From: JAVVHH01 sp963848035
GTDB taxonomy: Bacteria; Pseudomonadota; Alphaproteobacteria; Acetobacterales; Acetobacteraceae
Direction of reading: 5' to 3'
DNA: 64,000 nt
Assembly (NCBI GenBank): GCA_963848035.1
Contig: CAWKCD010000001.1
Coordinates: forward strand, 2,294,001-2,358,000
Positions 8,790-17,648 of this stretch are shown one piece after another. The first letter of the stretch is position 1, and every line of letters starts with the position of its first letter. A model generated the notes under the pieces. The model was given only the letters and a program-made list of their open reading frames with translations. It had not been told where the DNA came from and made no database searches. Made by a program: the position numbers and the translations under genes.

Positions 8790-10240
8790 GTGGCGGTGCC
8801 GCCGACGGTGAGGCTGGAGAGTTTCAACGTGGGCTGACCCACACCCACCGGGACGCCCTGTCCGTTCTTGCCACACGTCCCAACCCCCGGATCGAGTCCC
8901 GGATCGTCGCCGACCATCTCAACTTTGAGCAGCGCGTCCGGACCATTACCGATCAGCGTTGCACCCTTTACCGGCGATGTCACGCGTCCATCTTCAATCA
9001 TGTACGCCTCGCTCGCGGAAAAGACGAACTTTCCGGAGGTGATGTCAACCGAGCCACCGCCGAAATTGACGGCGTATAGCCCGCGCTTGACGGAGCGGAT
9101 CATATCGTCCTGCTTGGCGTTACCGGCCAGCATGATGGTGTTGGTCATGCGCGGCATCGGGATGTGCGCATAGCTCTGGCGGCGGCCGTTGCCGGTGGGC
9201 GCGACGCCCATCAGTCGGGCGTTCAAGCGGTCCTGGATGAAGCCGGTGAGGATGCCGTCCTCGATCATGGTCGTGCGGCCGGTGGGCGTGCCCTCGTCGT
9301 CGACGGTGAGGCTGCCGCGGCGGTCGGGCAGGGTGCCGTCATCGACGACGGTGACGCCGGGGCTGGCGATCCGCTTGCCCATCAGGCCGGCGAAAGCCGA
9401 GGTCTTCTTGCGGTTGAAGTCGCCTTCGAGGCCGTGGCCGATCGCTTCGTGCAGCAGGATGCCGGGCCAGCCCGGGCCGAGCACGACCGGCATTTCGCCG
9501 GCAGGCGCCGGGCGGCTCTCGAGGTTGAGAAGGGCCTGGCGCAGCGCTTCGTCGACGGCGGCCTTCATGTAGGTCTCGTCGAGCAGGGCAGCGTAGCCGA
9601 AACGGCCGCCGCCGCCGAAGGAGCCGCTCTCGCGCTTGCCGTCATGCTCGACAACCACGGAGACGTTCATGCGGACCAGGGGGCGCAGGTCGGCGACGCG
9701 GGTGCCGTCCGCGCGGATGATCTGGACGGCTTGCCATTCGCCGGAGAGGTTGGCCATGACCTGTTTGACGCGGCTGTCCTTGCCGCGGGCGTAGGCATCG
9801 ACCCAGGCGAGCGCGCCGGTGCGGGCGCCGAAATCGGACGTGGTGAGCGGGTTGGCGTCCGAATAAAGGCGGGCATTGGTGGCCCGGGGCGGTTCCGCGG
9901 CCTGCGTGGTGCGGCCCCCGCTGACGGCGGCGACGGTCTGTGCGGCCCGACGCAGCGCGCCCTCGGACAGTTCGCCGGCATGGGCGTAGCCGGCTTCCTC
10001 GCCGAACACCGCACGTAGGCCGAAGCCGAGCGAGGTGTTGAACCCGGCGCTGCGGATGCGGCCTTCCTCGAGCGCGATGCTCTCGCTCTCGCGGTATTCG
10101 AGGAACAGCTCGCCGTCATCCATGCCGGACAGCGTCTCGCTGACCATCCGCTCGGCCGTGTCCCGGCCCAGCGTGGCGCCGGCGCGATCGAAGAACAGCG
10201 AGTCGGTCGCGGCGAGCGGAGACAGCGAGGTTGCGGCCAT
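8786..10240 (-). CDS. tldD: Metalloprotease TldD
   Basis: Cytoplasmic zinc metalloprotease that works as a heterodimer with TldE/PmbA, processing small peptides in bacteria that have been studied. 484 residues. The HExxxH zinc motif is at residues 264-269 (HEAIGH) within LLHEAIGHGLEGDF, and the C-terminal half has the typical DDGTLPDRRGSLTVDDEGTP and NGRRQSYAHIPMPRMTNT stretches. TldE is not encoded in this window. The stop overlaps the TTG start of the SGNH hydrolase. Confidence 0.95.
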   Translation of the reverse strand: MAATSLSPLAATDSLFFDRAGATLGRDTAERMVSETLSGMDDGELFLEYRESESIALEEGRIRSAGFNTSLGFGLRAVFGEEAGYAHAGELSEGALRRAAQTVAAVSGGRTTQAAEPPRATNARLYSDANPLTTSDFGARTGALAWVDAYARGKDSRVKQVMANLSGEWQAVQIIRADGTRVADLRPLVRMNVSVVVEHDGKRESGSFGGGGRFGYAALLDETYMKAAVDEALRQALLNLESRPAPAGEMPVVLGPGWPGILLHEAIGHGLEGDFNRKKTSAFAGLMGKRIASPGVTVVDDGTLPDRRGSLTVDDEGTPTGRTTMIEDGILTGFIQDRLNARLMGVAPTGNGRRQSYAHIPMPRMTNTIMLAGNAKQDDMIRSVKRGLYAVNFGGGSVDITSGKFVFSASEAYMIEDGRVTSPVKGATLIGNGPDALLKVEMVGDDPGLDPGVGTCGKNGQGVPVGVGQPTLKLSSLTVGGTAT

Positions 10241-10297
10241 TGAGAAATCCTAACCCGTAAAAGCTAACGAGACATCAAGCGCCGGACAGGATGGACT

Positions 10298-11386
10298 TCA
10301 AGCGCCAACCCGTCGATTCCGATGGAGATAGAGGGCAATCAACGCGGCCGACAGCAGCAAGATCGCCACCGCCTGATGCAGCGTCGCCAATGCGACCGGC
10401 ACCACCCATAGGAGGGTCGTCACGCCGAGGACGTATTGCAAGGCGACGATGCCGCCCAGGGCGAGCAACGCGCGCCGTCCGGCGCCGGACGATCGGCGCC
10501 AGCCGTAGATCACGGTCGTGGTCACGAGCAGTGCGGTCAAGGTCGCGAGCAGGCGATGGTCGAACTGCACGGCGGCGAGGTTCTCGGTCCAGTTGCGCGG
10601 GAACGGCTGCAAGGCGGCGTAGTCCTCGGGCACGAGGCGGCCGCCCATGAGCGGGAAGGTGTTGTAGATCTTGCCGGCGTGCAGCCCGGCGACGAAGCCG
10701 CCGGCGATGATGGTCACCGCGGTGAGCCCGGCGGCGGCGGCGAGCAGGCGCGTGAGGCGCCGGGGTGCGGCGACCGGGACGGGCCGCCAGGTTTCGAGCG
10801 CGGTCCAGAGGATGGCGGCGTAGAGCGTCAGCGCGAGGCCGAGATGCATGACCAGGCGATAGGCCGAGACGGCGGTGCTGCCCTCGGCAAAACCGCTCGC
10901 GACCATGAACCAGCCGACCGCACCTTGCAGGCCGCCGAGCAGGAACAGCAGGAACAGCCGGGCGCCGAGGCGGGCGGAGATGCGGCCGCGGACGACGAAC
11001 CAGAGCAGCGGGACGATGAAGACGAGGCCGGTCAGCCGACCCCACAGGCGATGGGTCCATTCGAGCCAGAAGATCGACTTGAAGCCGGCCAGGCCGAAGC
11101 CGTCATTGACGAGCTGGTATTGCGGGATCTGCTGGTAGAGACCGTAGAGACGGTGCCACTCGGCGTCGGAGAGCGGGGGCAGGACGCCCATGATCGGCGC
11201 CCACTCCATGATGGAAAGGCCAGAGCCGGTGAGCCGGGTGGCGCCGCCGAGGGAGATCATCACGAGCAACATGAAGCATATGCCGAACAGCCAGGCGCCG
11301 ATGGCGCGGTTGGGCGGGCTCGCGGTGCGCGCCCGGGCGAGGGCGGCCGGCGGTCGGGAGGCCGGGAGGGCTTGGTCGAGAGGCAT
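10298..11386 (-). CDS. ctaA: Heme A synthase (COX15/CtaA)
   Basis: Membrane enzyme that oxidises the C8 methyl group of heme O to give heme A for aa3-type cytochrome oxidases. The start is ATG 11386; the much longer open frame to 12307 is shadow of the glycosyltransferase on the other strand. 362 residues with about eight helices. Conserved signatures: GGATRLTGSGLSIMEW, WLEWTHRLWGRLTG (heme-ligand His), VAGLHAGKIYNTFPLM and FDHRLLA. It is of the type 2 alphaproteobacterial/mitochondrial form. Divergent from the family 2 glycosyltransferase across 87 bases. Confidence 0.95.
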   Translation of the reverse strand: MPLDQALPASRPPAALARARTASPPNRAIGAWLFGICFMLLVMISLGGATRLTGSGLSIMEWAPIMGVLPPLSDAEWHRLYGLYQQIPQYQLVNDGFGLAGFKSIFWLEWTHRLWGRLTGLVFIVPLLWFVVRGRISARLGARLFLLFLLGGLQGAVGWFMVASGFAEGSTAVSAYRLVMHLGLALTLYAAILWTALETWRPVPVAAPRRLTRLLAAAAGLTAVTIIAGGFVAGLHAGKIYNTFPLMGGRLVPEDYAALQPFPRNWTENLAAVQFDHRLLATLTALLVTTTVIYGWRRSSGAGRRALLALGGIVALQYVLGVTTLLWVVPVALATLHQAVAILLLSAALIALYLHRNRRVGA

Positions 11387-11473
11387 GTCGGGCTCGTCGC
11401 TGCAGTCGGGATTACAGATACGCCGGTTTGGCGATCTTGCGAGCCTGCGGCGGACGATGCTACCGCCCGCGGC

Positions 11474-12214
11474 ATGACCCCCGCCAATTCCGCCGGCGCG
11501 CCACTGCTCTCGGTGGTGGTGCCCGTGCGCAACGAAGCGCCGAACATCCGGCCACTGATCGAGGAGATCACGCGCGCGCTGACCGCGTTCGAGCATCAGA
11601 TCGTCTATGTCGACGACGGCAGCAGCGACGCGACGCGGGACGAGCTGCGCGCGCTGGCGGGCGAACTGGGGACGCTGACCGTGCGGCGGCACCGGGTGAG
11701 CTGCGGGCAGAGCGCCGCGATCATCACGGGCGTGCGGGCGGCGGATGGCGAGTGGATCGCGACTCTGGACGGCGACGGGCAGAACGATCCGGCGGACATC
11801 CCGCGGCTGCTGCAGCTGGCGCAGTCGGACAACGAGGCGGGGCCGGTGTTGTTCGCGGGGCATCGGACGACGCGGCGCGACAGCCGGGTCAAGCGGCTGT
11901 CGTCGCGGGTGGCGAACCGGGTGCGGTCGGCGCTGCTGGGCGATGCGACGCCGGATACCGGTTGCGGGCTGAAGCTGTTCCGGCGCGAGGTTTTCCTCGA
12001 GCTGCCGCAGTTCGACCACATGCACCGGTTCCTGCCGGCGCTGTTCCTTCGGGCGGGCGGGCGGGTGCGGTCGGTGCCGGTGAACCATCGCCCGCGGCTG
12101 CAAGGGCGGTCGAATTACGGGACGCTGGATCGGCTGGCGGTGGGGCTGGTGGATCTTGTGGGGGTGGCGTGGCTGCAGCGGCGGTGGCGGCGGCCGGAGG
12201 TGGAGTTGCCGTGA
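11474..12214 (+). CDS. Glycosyltransferase family 2 (dolichyl-phosphate-mannose-synthase-like)
   Basis: Inverting GT-A transferase that probably moves a sugar from a nucleotide donor to polyprenyl phosphate. About 246 residues from ATG 11474. Family features: LSVVVPVRNEAPNIRPL at the start of the fold, YVDDGSSDAT, and the metal-binding LDGDGQNDPADIPRLL. There are no C-terminal membrane helices, as in soluble Dpm1-type enzymes. The following VTT-domain gene starts inside the stop codon (GTGA), so the two are made together and may act on the same lipid-linked glycan. Confidence 0.9.
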   Translation: MTPANSAGAPLLSVVVPVRNEAPNIRPLIEEITRALTAFEHQIVYVDDGSSDATRDELRALAGELGTLTVRRHRVSCGQSAAIITGVRAADGEWIATLDGDGQNDPADIPRLLQLAQSDNEAGPVLFAGHRTTRRDSRVKRLSSRVANRVRSALLGDATPDTGCGLKLFRREVFLELPQFDHMHRFLPALFLRAGGRVRSVPVNHRPRLQGRSNYGTLDRLAVGLVDLVGVAWLQRRWRRPEVELP

Positions 12215-12855
12215 GGCAGACGCTGCGCTTCGTCTGGCGGCCGGTGCTGCTGCTGGCAGGGTTGGCCGGCGCCGTATTGCTGCTGCGCGCGGTCGGGCTC
12301 GAGCCACGGGAGGCGGCGGAGGCGGCGGGGCGGCGGGGCCCGGCGGCGTTCGTGCTGATCGGCGCGCTGGGCTGCGCGGTCGGCGTGCCGCGGCAGGCGG
12401 TGGCGATGGCGGGGGGATATGCGTTCGGGTTCTGGCCGGGGACGCTGTGGGCGCTGCTGGCGGAGATCATCGCCTGCGCATTGGATTTCTGGTGGGCCCG
12501 GCTGTTGGGGCGGGGAGCGGCGTTGCGGCTGCTGCAGCGGCGGGAGGGCGGGCGGCTCTATCGGCTGGACCGCTTCCTGTCGGAGCGGGCGTTCCTCGCG
12601 ACGCTGACGCTGCGGTTGCTGCCGCTGGGCAGCAACCTGGTGCTGAACCTCGCGGCCGGGGTCTCCGGGGTGGCGGTGGCGCCGTTCCTGCTGGCGTCGC
12701 TGATCGGATACGTGCCGCAGACGGTGGTGTTCGCGCTTGCCGGCGCCGGCGCCGGGGTCTCGGACGGCGTGCGGTTCGGGCTGGCCGTGGTGCTGCTGGT
12801 GGCCTCGGTCGGGTTCGGGGTTGCGTTGCTCCGGCGGCGTCCGGCGCCGGCCTGA
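12211..12855 (+). CDS. TVP38/TMEM64 (VTT/DedA-like) membrane protein
   Basis: Inner-membrane protein of about 214 residues with the VTT (SNARE-associated) fold. In this superfamily the studied DedA members are linked to polyprenyl-phosphate or phospholipid transport. Start GTG 12211 overlaps the stop of the glycosyltransferase. Visible family features: the re-entrant segment GCAVGVPRQAVAMAGGYAFGFWPG, LLAEIIACALDFWWAR, and the second re-entrant region RLLPLGSNLVLNLAAG followed by FLLASLIGYVPQTVVFALAG. Coupling to a polyprenyl-phosphate sugar transferase makes a role in recycling or flipping the lipid carrier a reasonable inference. Confidence 0.87.
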   Translation: MRQTLRFVWRPVLLLAGLAGAVLLLRAVGLEPREAAEAAGRRGPAAFVLIGALGCAVGVPRQAVAMAGGYAFGFWPGTLWALLAEIIACALDFWWARLLGRGAALRLLQRREGGRLYRLDRFLSERAFLATLTLRLLPLGSNLVLNLAAGVSGVAVAPFLLASLIGYVPQTVVFALAGAGAGVSDGVRFGLAVVLLVASVGFGVALLRRRPAPA

Positions 12856-12895
12856 TCGATCCGTCACGGGACGTATCGATCAGGGGATGGGCTTC

Positions 12896-13153
12896 TCAGT
12901 GCAGGGACATGAAGTGCTGCGTGTGGCGCATCTGCGGGGTTCGGATGGATTGGCCGACGGCGACCCGGATCGAATGGAGCTTCCCGTCGAGATTGGCTTC
13001 CCAGAATTCGAGGAAGCGGCGCAGCCCCGGGTAGTTCGGGGCCTGGTCCATGTCCTGCCAGACATAGGTCTGCAAGAGGGCGGGGTGGTCGGGCAGGTGG
13101 TAGAGGATCTCGGCCGTGGTGAGGCGGTAGTCCTTGATTTGCAGCAGCACCAT
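12896..13153 (-). CDS. usg: Usg family protein
   Basis: Small cytoplasmic protein of 85 residues belonging to the alphaproteobacterial Usg family, first noted beside trp genes; function unknown. The family is recognisable from YRLTTAEILYHLPDHPALLQ and TYVWQDMDQAPNYPGLRRFL followed by LDGKLHSI. Start ATG 13153. It is divergent from groES across a 242-base region that holds the heat-shock control elements. No trp gene is nearby. Confidence 0.88.
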   Translation of the reverse strand: MVLLQIKDYRLTTAEILYHLPDHPALLQTYVWQDMDQAPNYPGLRRFLEFWEANLDGKLHSIRVAVGQSIRTPQMRHTQHFMSLH

Positions 13154-13266
13154 CCAAAGCGCTCCTTGGTTGAATAAACCCTCGCACTCGCTGCAACGCA
13201 GCGAGAGAACGAATGGTGCAATAACTCTGTCATGAAAGTCATGAAAAAAGGTTTAACAACAACACT

Positions 13267-13293
13267 TTAGCACTCTTGGATTGGGAGTGCTGC
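13267..13293 (+). promoter_or_regulatory. CIRCE operator 1 (HrcA site), left arm perfect
   Basis: The consensus is TTAGCACTC-N9-GAGTGCTAA. Here 13267-13275 is a perfect left arm, N9 follows, and the right arm at 13285-13293 ends TGC in place of TAA. It lies just upstream of the predicted -35 hexamer at 13301. HrcA repression of groESL is inferred from the site; the hrcA gene is not in the window. Confidence 0.85.
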
Positions 13294-13300
13294 TTATTGG

Positions 13301-13329
13301 TTGACAGGGGAAGGGGGCGGGCCTACATC
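13301..13329 (+). promoter_or_regulatory. Predicted groESL promoter between the two CIRCE elements
   Basis: TTGACA at 13301-13306 is a perfect -35 hexamer for the housekeeping sigma factor. After 17 bases comes TACATC at 13324-13329 as a weak -10. Transcription would begin inside or just before the second CIRCE element, so bound HrcA could block initiation. Inferred from sequence only. Confidence 0.6.
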
Positions 13330-13330
13330 G

Positions 13331-13357
13331 CTGGCACTCTCCGACCGAGAGTGCTAA
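13331..13357 (+). promoter_or_regulatory. CIRCE operator 2, right arm perfect
   Basis: The left arm 13331-13339 reads CTGGCACTC (two changes from consensus), then N9, then a perfect right arm GAGTGCTAA at 13349-13357. It ends 38 bases before the groES start, in the likely 5' untranslated region, the usual CIRCE position. Together with the first element it frames the promoter. Confidence 0.88.
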
Positions 13358-13395
13358 CGGCCCACCAATGGGCCTCAACAGTTGGAGCGTCTGAT

Positions 13396-13713
13396 ATGAA
13401 GTTCCGTCCTCTGCACGACCGTATCGTGGTCAAGCGGATCACCGCCGAAGAGAAGACCGCTGGCGGCATCATCATCCCCGACACCGCCAAGGAGAAGCCC
13501 ATGGAGGGCGAGGTGGTCGCGGTGGGGCCGGGTGCCCGCAACGAGCAGGGCGCCATCGTGGCGCTGGACGTCAAGGCCGGTGATCGCGTGCTGTTCGGCA
13601 AGTGGTCCGGCACCGAAGTCAAGCTCGATGGCGAAGAGCTCCTCATCATGAAGGAGAGCGACATCATGGGCATCATCGAGGGCAGCGCAGAGCCGGCGAA
13701 GAAGGCCGCTTAA
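13396..13713 (+). CDS. groS: Co-chaperonin GroES
   Basis: The heptameric lid of the GroEL chaperonin, cytoplasmic. 105 residues from ATG 13396; the longer frame starting at 13276 runs through the operator region and is not coding. Recognisable sequence: KFRPLHDRIVVKR at the N-terminus, TAGGIIIPDTAKEKP (mobile loop) and VLFGKWSGTEVKLDGEELLIMKE. groEL follows after 48 bases, and the pair is controlled by the two CIRCE elements upstream. Confidence 0.98.
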   Translation: MKFRPLHDRIVVKRITAEEKTAGGIIIPDTAKEKPMEGEVVAVGPGARNEQGAIVALDVKAGDRVLFGKWSGTEVKLDGEELLIMKESDIMGIIEGSAEPAKKAA

Positions 13714-13761
13714 CGCTACTCGTTCGTTTGCAAGCAATAACGTAACAGATAGGAACACAAC

Positions 13762-15411
13762 ATGGCAGCCAAGGACGTTCGCTTTAGCGGCGATGCGCGC
13801 GCGCGCATGCTGCGCGGCGTGGACATTCTCGCCGACGCGGTCAAGGTCACGCTGGGCCCCAAGGGCCGCAACGTGGTGATCGACAAGAGCTTCGGCGCCC
13901 CGCGGATCACCAAGGACGGCGTCACCGTCGCCAAGGAAATCGAGCTGGCGGACAAGTTCGAGAACATGGGCGCGCAGATGCTGCGCGAGGTCGCGACCAA
14001 GACCAACGACATCGCCGGCGACGGCACGACGACGGCGACCGTGCTGGCGCAGTCGATCGTGCGTGAAGGCGCCAAGGGCGTGGCCGCTGGCCTGAACCCG
14101 ATGGACCTGAAGCGCGGCGTCGACATGGCGGTCAAGGCCATCGTCGAGGAACTGCAGAACCGCACCCGCAAGATCACCACCCCGGCCGAGACGGCCCAGG
14201 TCGGCACGATCTCCGCGAACGGCGAGAGCGAGATCGGTCACATGATCTCCGAGGCCATGCAGAAGGTCGGCAACGAGGGCGTGATCACGGTCGAGGAAGC
14301 CAAGGGCATCCAGACCGAGCTCGACGTCGTCGAGGGCATGCAGTTCGACCGCGGCTACATCTCCCCATATTTCATCACGAACGCGGAGAAGATGGTCGCC
14401 GAGCTCGACCAGCCGTACATCCTGATCCACGAGAAGAAGCTCAGCGGTCTGCAGACCATGCTGCCGCTGCTCGAGACCGTGGTTCAGAGCGGCCGTCCGC
14501 TGATGATCATCGCCGAGGACATCGAGGGCGAGGCTCTGGCCACGCTCGTGGTGAACAAGCTGCGCGGCGGCCTGAAGGTCGCGGCCGTGAAGGCGCCGGG
14601 CTTCGGTGATCGCCGCAAGGCGATGCTCGAGGACATCGCGATCCTGACCGGCGGCCAGGTGATCTCCGAAGACCTCGGCATCAAGCTCGAGAACGTGACG
14701 CTGGCCATGCTCGGCCGTGCGAAGCGCGTGCTGATCGAGAAGGAGAACACCACGATCGTCGAGGGCGTCGGCGCCAGCGAGGACATCAAGGGCCGTTGCA
14801 GCCAGATCCGGGCGCAGATCGAGGAGACCACCTCGGACTACGACCGCGAGAAGCTGCAGGAGCGTCTGGCCAAGCTCGCGGGCGGCGTCGCCGTCATCCG
14901 CGTGGGCGGCTCGACCGAGGTCGAGGTGAAGGAGCGCAAGGACCGCGTCGACGACGCGCTGCATGCGACCCGTGCGGCCGTCGAAGAGGGCATCGTTCCG
15001 GGCGGCGGCGTGGCGCTGGCTCGTGCGAGCCTGATCCTGGCCCATCTGAAGGCCGAGAACGAGGACCAGAAGTTCGGCATCGAGATCGTGCGCAAGGCCG
15101 TTCAGGCTCCGCTGCGCCAGATCGCCGAGAACGCAGGCGAAGACGGTGCCGTCATCGCCGGCAAGGTGCTCGAGAACGCCGACTACAACTATGGCTTCGA
15201 CGCGCAGGCGGCGGAGTACAAGGACATGGTCAGCGCCGGCATCATCGACCCGACCAAGGTCGTCCGGACCGCGTTGCAGGACGCGGCGTCGGTCGCCAGC
15301 CTGCTGATCACGACCGAGGCGATGATCGCCGACCGTCCTGAGAAGAAGGCTCCCCCGATGGGCGGTGGCGGCCCCGGCGGCATGGGCGGCATGGGCGACA
15401 TGGATTTCTAA
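13762..15411 (+). CDS. groL: Chaperonin GroEL
   Basis: 60-kDa chaperonin subunit forming the double-ring folding chamber, with ATP-driven cycling. 549 residues with the expected landmarks: GPKGRNVVIDKSFGAP, DGTTTATVLA (phosphate binding), and a glycine/methionine-rich tail (GGGGPGGMGGMGDMDF). Full length and unbroken. It is second in the groESL operon and is followed by a strong intrinsic terminator. This is the only groESL copy in the window. Confidence 0.99.
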   Translation: MAAKDVRFSGDARARMLRGVDILADAVKVTLGPKGRNVVIDKSFGAPRITKDGVTVAKEIELADKFENMGAQMLREVATKTNDIAGDGTTTATVLAQSIVREGAKGVAAGLNPMDLKRGVDMAVKAIVEELQNRTRKITTPAETAQVGTISANGESEIGHMISEAMQKVGNEGVITVEEAKGIQTELDVVEGMQFDRGYISPYFITNAEKMVAELDQPYILIHEKKLSGLQTMLPLLETVVQSGRPLMIIAEDIEGEALATLVVNKLRGGLKVAAVKAPGFGDRRKAMLEDIAILTGGQVISEDLGIKLENVTLAMLGRAKRVLIEKENTTIVEGVGASEDIKGRCSQIRAQIEETTSDYDREKLQERLAKLAGGVAVIRVGGSTEVEVKERKDRVDDALHATRAAVEEGIVPGGGVALARASLILAHLKAENEDQKFGIEIVRKAVQAPLRQIAENAGEDGAVIAGKVLENADYNYGFDAQAAEYKDMVSAGIIDPTKVVRTALQDAASVASLLITTEAMIADRPEKKAPPMGGGGPGGMGGMGDMDF

Positions 15412-15441
15412 TCCAGTCGTTCCGTTCCGAACCACGAAAGA

Positions 15442-15471
15442 AGGGCGGCCTGCAAGGGCCGCCCTTTTTTG
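15442..15471 (+). terminator. Rho-independent terminator of groESL
   Basis: Ten-base GC-rich stem, left arm 15442-15451 and right arm 15458-15467, loop TGCAAG, directly followed by a run of T to 15471. It sits 31 bases after the groEL stop. Confidence 0.92.
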
Positions 15472-15669
15472 TTGCAACCACGCCGCAAAGGTTCTCTGGC
15501 TGACGGTTTCGTGATTGACTTCGATGTTTCAAATCTGCACTTTGGCAGCAGCAATCGTTTTTTCGACTCGATGCAAAAGCACGGGAATTTAAGTGCCGCG
15601 AATCGAGCCAAAGCTTGCGGGACGACCGGCATTGGGCCGGGCATTATCTGACGAGGATTAAGACGCGAT

Positions 15670-15873
15670 ATGGCTACTGGTTCAGTGAAATGGTTCAACG
15701 CCACGAAGGGCTACGGCTTCATCATGCCCAAGGACGGCGGCAAGGACGTATTCGTCCACATCACCGCAGTTCAGGCAGCCGGATTGAAGGGCCTGAATGA
15801 CGGCCAGAACGTCAGCTACGACGTGGTCATGGAGCGCGGCAAGGCCGCCGCGACCAACCTGAAGGTATTGTAG
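15670..15873 (+). CDS. CspA-family cold-shock protein
   Basis: Small single-domain nucleic-acid-binding protein of 67 residues (OB fold). Both RNA-binding motifs are present: KGYGFIM (RNP1) and VFVHI (RNP2), after the canonical TGSVKWFN start. A GAGGATTAAG Shine-Dalgarno region precedes ATG 15670. The 198 bases between the groESL terminator and the start hold no gene and are long enough for the extended 5' leader typical of csp messages; a hairpin-like CCGGCATTGGGCCGG lies at about 15626-15640. Whether it is cold-induced cannot be told from sequence. Confidence 0.95.
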   Translation: MATGSVKWFNATKGYGFIMPKDGGKDVFVHITAVQAAGLKGLNDGQNVSYDVVMERGKAAATNLKVL

Positions 15874-15908
15874 GCCGCACGCGCGGGGGCGTCAGACGGC
15901 GCTCCCGG

Positions 15909-16694
15909 TTATTCCGGGAAGATCGCAACGGCCCGGGTCCAGCCCGCAGAGCCGCGATGGACCTTGACCGGAAAGGCCGCGACGGTGAAGCCGTCGGCGG
16001 GTAGCGCTTCCAGATTGTGAAGCTTTTCGATCTGGCAGTAAGCGCGATCGCGGCCGACGCGGTGGCCCTCCCAGATCAGCCCGGCATCGCCGGTCTCCTG
16101 AACCTTGCGGCGCGTGTGGCTGAACGGCGCGTCCCAACTCCAGGCGTCGGTGCCGACGACGCGAATGCCCTGTTCGGCCAACCAGAGCGTGGCAGCGCGG
16201 CCGAAGCCGCAGCCGGTGTCGATGTAGTCGGGCTGGCCATAGCGGGCGCCGGCGGCGGTGTTGGCGAGGACCATCTCCAAGGGGCGGAGTTGGTGGCCGA
16301 TGCGGCGGAGTTCGGCCTCGATCTCGGCCGGTTGGACGACGTGGCCGTCGGGCAGGTGACGGAAGTCCAGCTTGACGGCGGGTTGGAACAGCCATTCGAG
16401 GGGGACCTCGTCGATCCGCATCGAGGGCTCGCCGCCGGGGACCAGGGCCTCGTTCATTCGGCTGAAGTAGTGATAGGGCGCGTCGACATGGGTGCCGTTG
16501 TGCGTGCTGATCGTGGCGCGTTCCATGGCGGCGTATTGGCCTTCCGGGAGCGCGTCGACGGGCACGCCGAAATAGTCGGCGATCTGCGGCGCGGTGGCAT
16601 GGTGATCGAAGTATTCGATCACCGGGAGCATGTGCGGCGGGTCGCTGGCGATGCCGGCCTGAAGCGGCGCGGAGATGTCGATCAGGCGCGGCAT
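15909..16694 (-). CDS. Cyclase family protein (kynurenine-formamidase-like metal hydrolase)
   Basis: Metal-dependent hydrolase of the cyclase/KynB family, 261 residues from ATG 16694. The metal-binding signature HxGTHxDxPxH is present as HNGTHVDAPYHY, and the N-terminus reads PRLIDISAPLQAGI as in KynB relatives. Its start overlaps the 3' end of the methyltransferase gene by 13 bases, so the two are coupled. The substrate is unknown: kynurenine formamidase is possible, but no tryptophan-catabolic neighbour supports it. The very long frame continuing upstream is shadow. Confidence 0.85.
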   Translation of the reverse strand: MPRLIDISAPLQAGIASDPPHMLPVIEYFDHHATAPQIADYFGVPVDALPEGQYAAMERATISTHNGTHVDAPYHYFSRMNEALVPGGEPSMRIDEVPLEWLFQPAVKLDFRHLPDGHVVQPAEIEAELRRIGHQLRPLEMVLANTAAGARYGQPDYIDTGCGFGRAATLWLAEQGIRVVGTDAWSWDAPFSHTRRKVQETGDAGLIWEGHRVGRDRAYCQIEKLHNLEALPADGFTVAAFPVKVHRGSAGWTRAVAIFPE

Positions 16695-17648
16695 CGCTGT
16701 GTCGTTATTCCGAGACCGGCTTCTCGCTGCTCGGCGGCCGGAGCCGGGGCGGGCGCGGTGGCCGAGGCGGCCGATGCCCCGGGGATGGCGGGTTTCGGGC
16801 GGTTCATCATGGCGCCGGTCATGGGGATGAAGAAGACGCCGACGTCCTTGCGGGAGTGGACCTTGCCCTCTTCGTCCTTGGTGTAGACGTAGAGGATCTG
16901 GCCGCGCTTGAAGGGCTGGCCGATGGGGATGAGCATGCGGCCGCCGGGCTTGAGCTGCTTGAACAGGTCCGGGGGCGCGTATTGGGCGGCGCAGGTGACG
17001 ATGATGACGTCGAAGCCTTCCTTGACTTCGGGCCAGCCGAAATAGCCGTCGCCGACGCGGGTCTCGACGTTGTCGTAGCCGAGCGGGGCGAAGATCTTGC
17101 CGACGGCCCGGCCGAGGGGCTCGATGATCTCGATCGAGTAGCTCTTCTTGACGATGCGCGACAACAGGCTGCTCTGGAAGCCGCTGCCGGTGCCGACTTC
17201 GAGGGTAATGTCGCCCGGCTGGGGCTTGCAGACCTGTGTCATGTAGGCCTGGCCGAGATAGTCGGAGAGGGCGGAGCCGTAGCCCAGTGCCCAGGGCTTG
17301 GGGTCGTCCTCGTAGGCGTTGCCGCTCTGCGAGTGATGGTCGGGGTAGAAGTAGTGGTAATATTCGCGCGGGACTTCCTGGAACGCTTTCAGCACGGCCG
17401 GGTCGGCGCTGCCGAGGCGGTCCTTCAGGTAGCTCTCGATCCGGCGCATGGCGGCGGGCTTGCGTGCCTGAATGGCGGCGAATTGGGCGTCTGAAATATC
17501 GACGGGACGGCCGGATTTGCGCATGGCTTCGGCGTAGGCGTCGCGTGTCCAATTGCCCGTGGGGGCGGCGAAGTGCGGGCGCGAAGGGGGCGGCGAGCGA
17601 AGCCGCCAGCACCGAGCGCCGCGTCAGAGTGTGGGGGATGGTTGCCAC
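16682..17648 (-). CDS. Protein-L-isoaspartate methyltransferase-like protein with Tat-type leader, frameshifted as read
   Basis: Rossmann-fold methyltransferase of the PCMT/Pcm-like kind: LEVGTGSGFQSSLLSRIV (motif I), SIEIIEPLGRAVGKIFAPLGY, then DVIIVTCAAQYAPPDLFKQL and LKPGGRMLIPIG. The continuous frame begins at ATG 17524, but FAAPTGNWTRDAYAEA just upstream in that frame still looks coding. A twin-arginine leader (TLTRRSVLAASLAAPFAPA) is found in another frame from GTG 17648. Removing one base near 17585 joins leader and body, so I annotate from 17648. A secreted relative of Pcm is unusual, and substrate and localisation are inferred. It overlaps the cyclase gene downstream and abuts the membrane spermidine-synthase-like gene upstream. 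Confidence 0.72.

Noticed and set aside
10298..12307. Open frame of 669 codons on the minus strand
   Set aside because: Only the part from 11386 down is heme A synthase; the rest is R/P/H-rich shadow of the glycosyltransferase and VTT genes on the plus strand.
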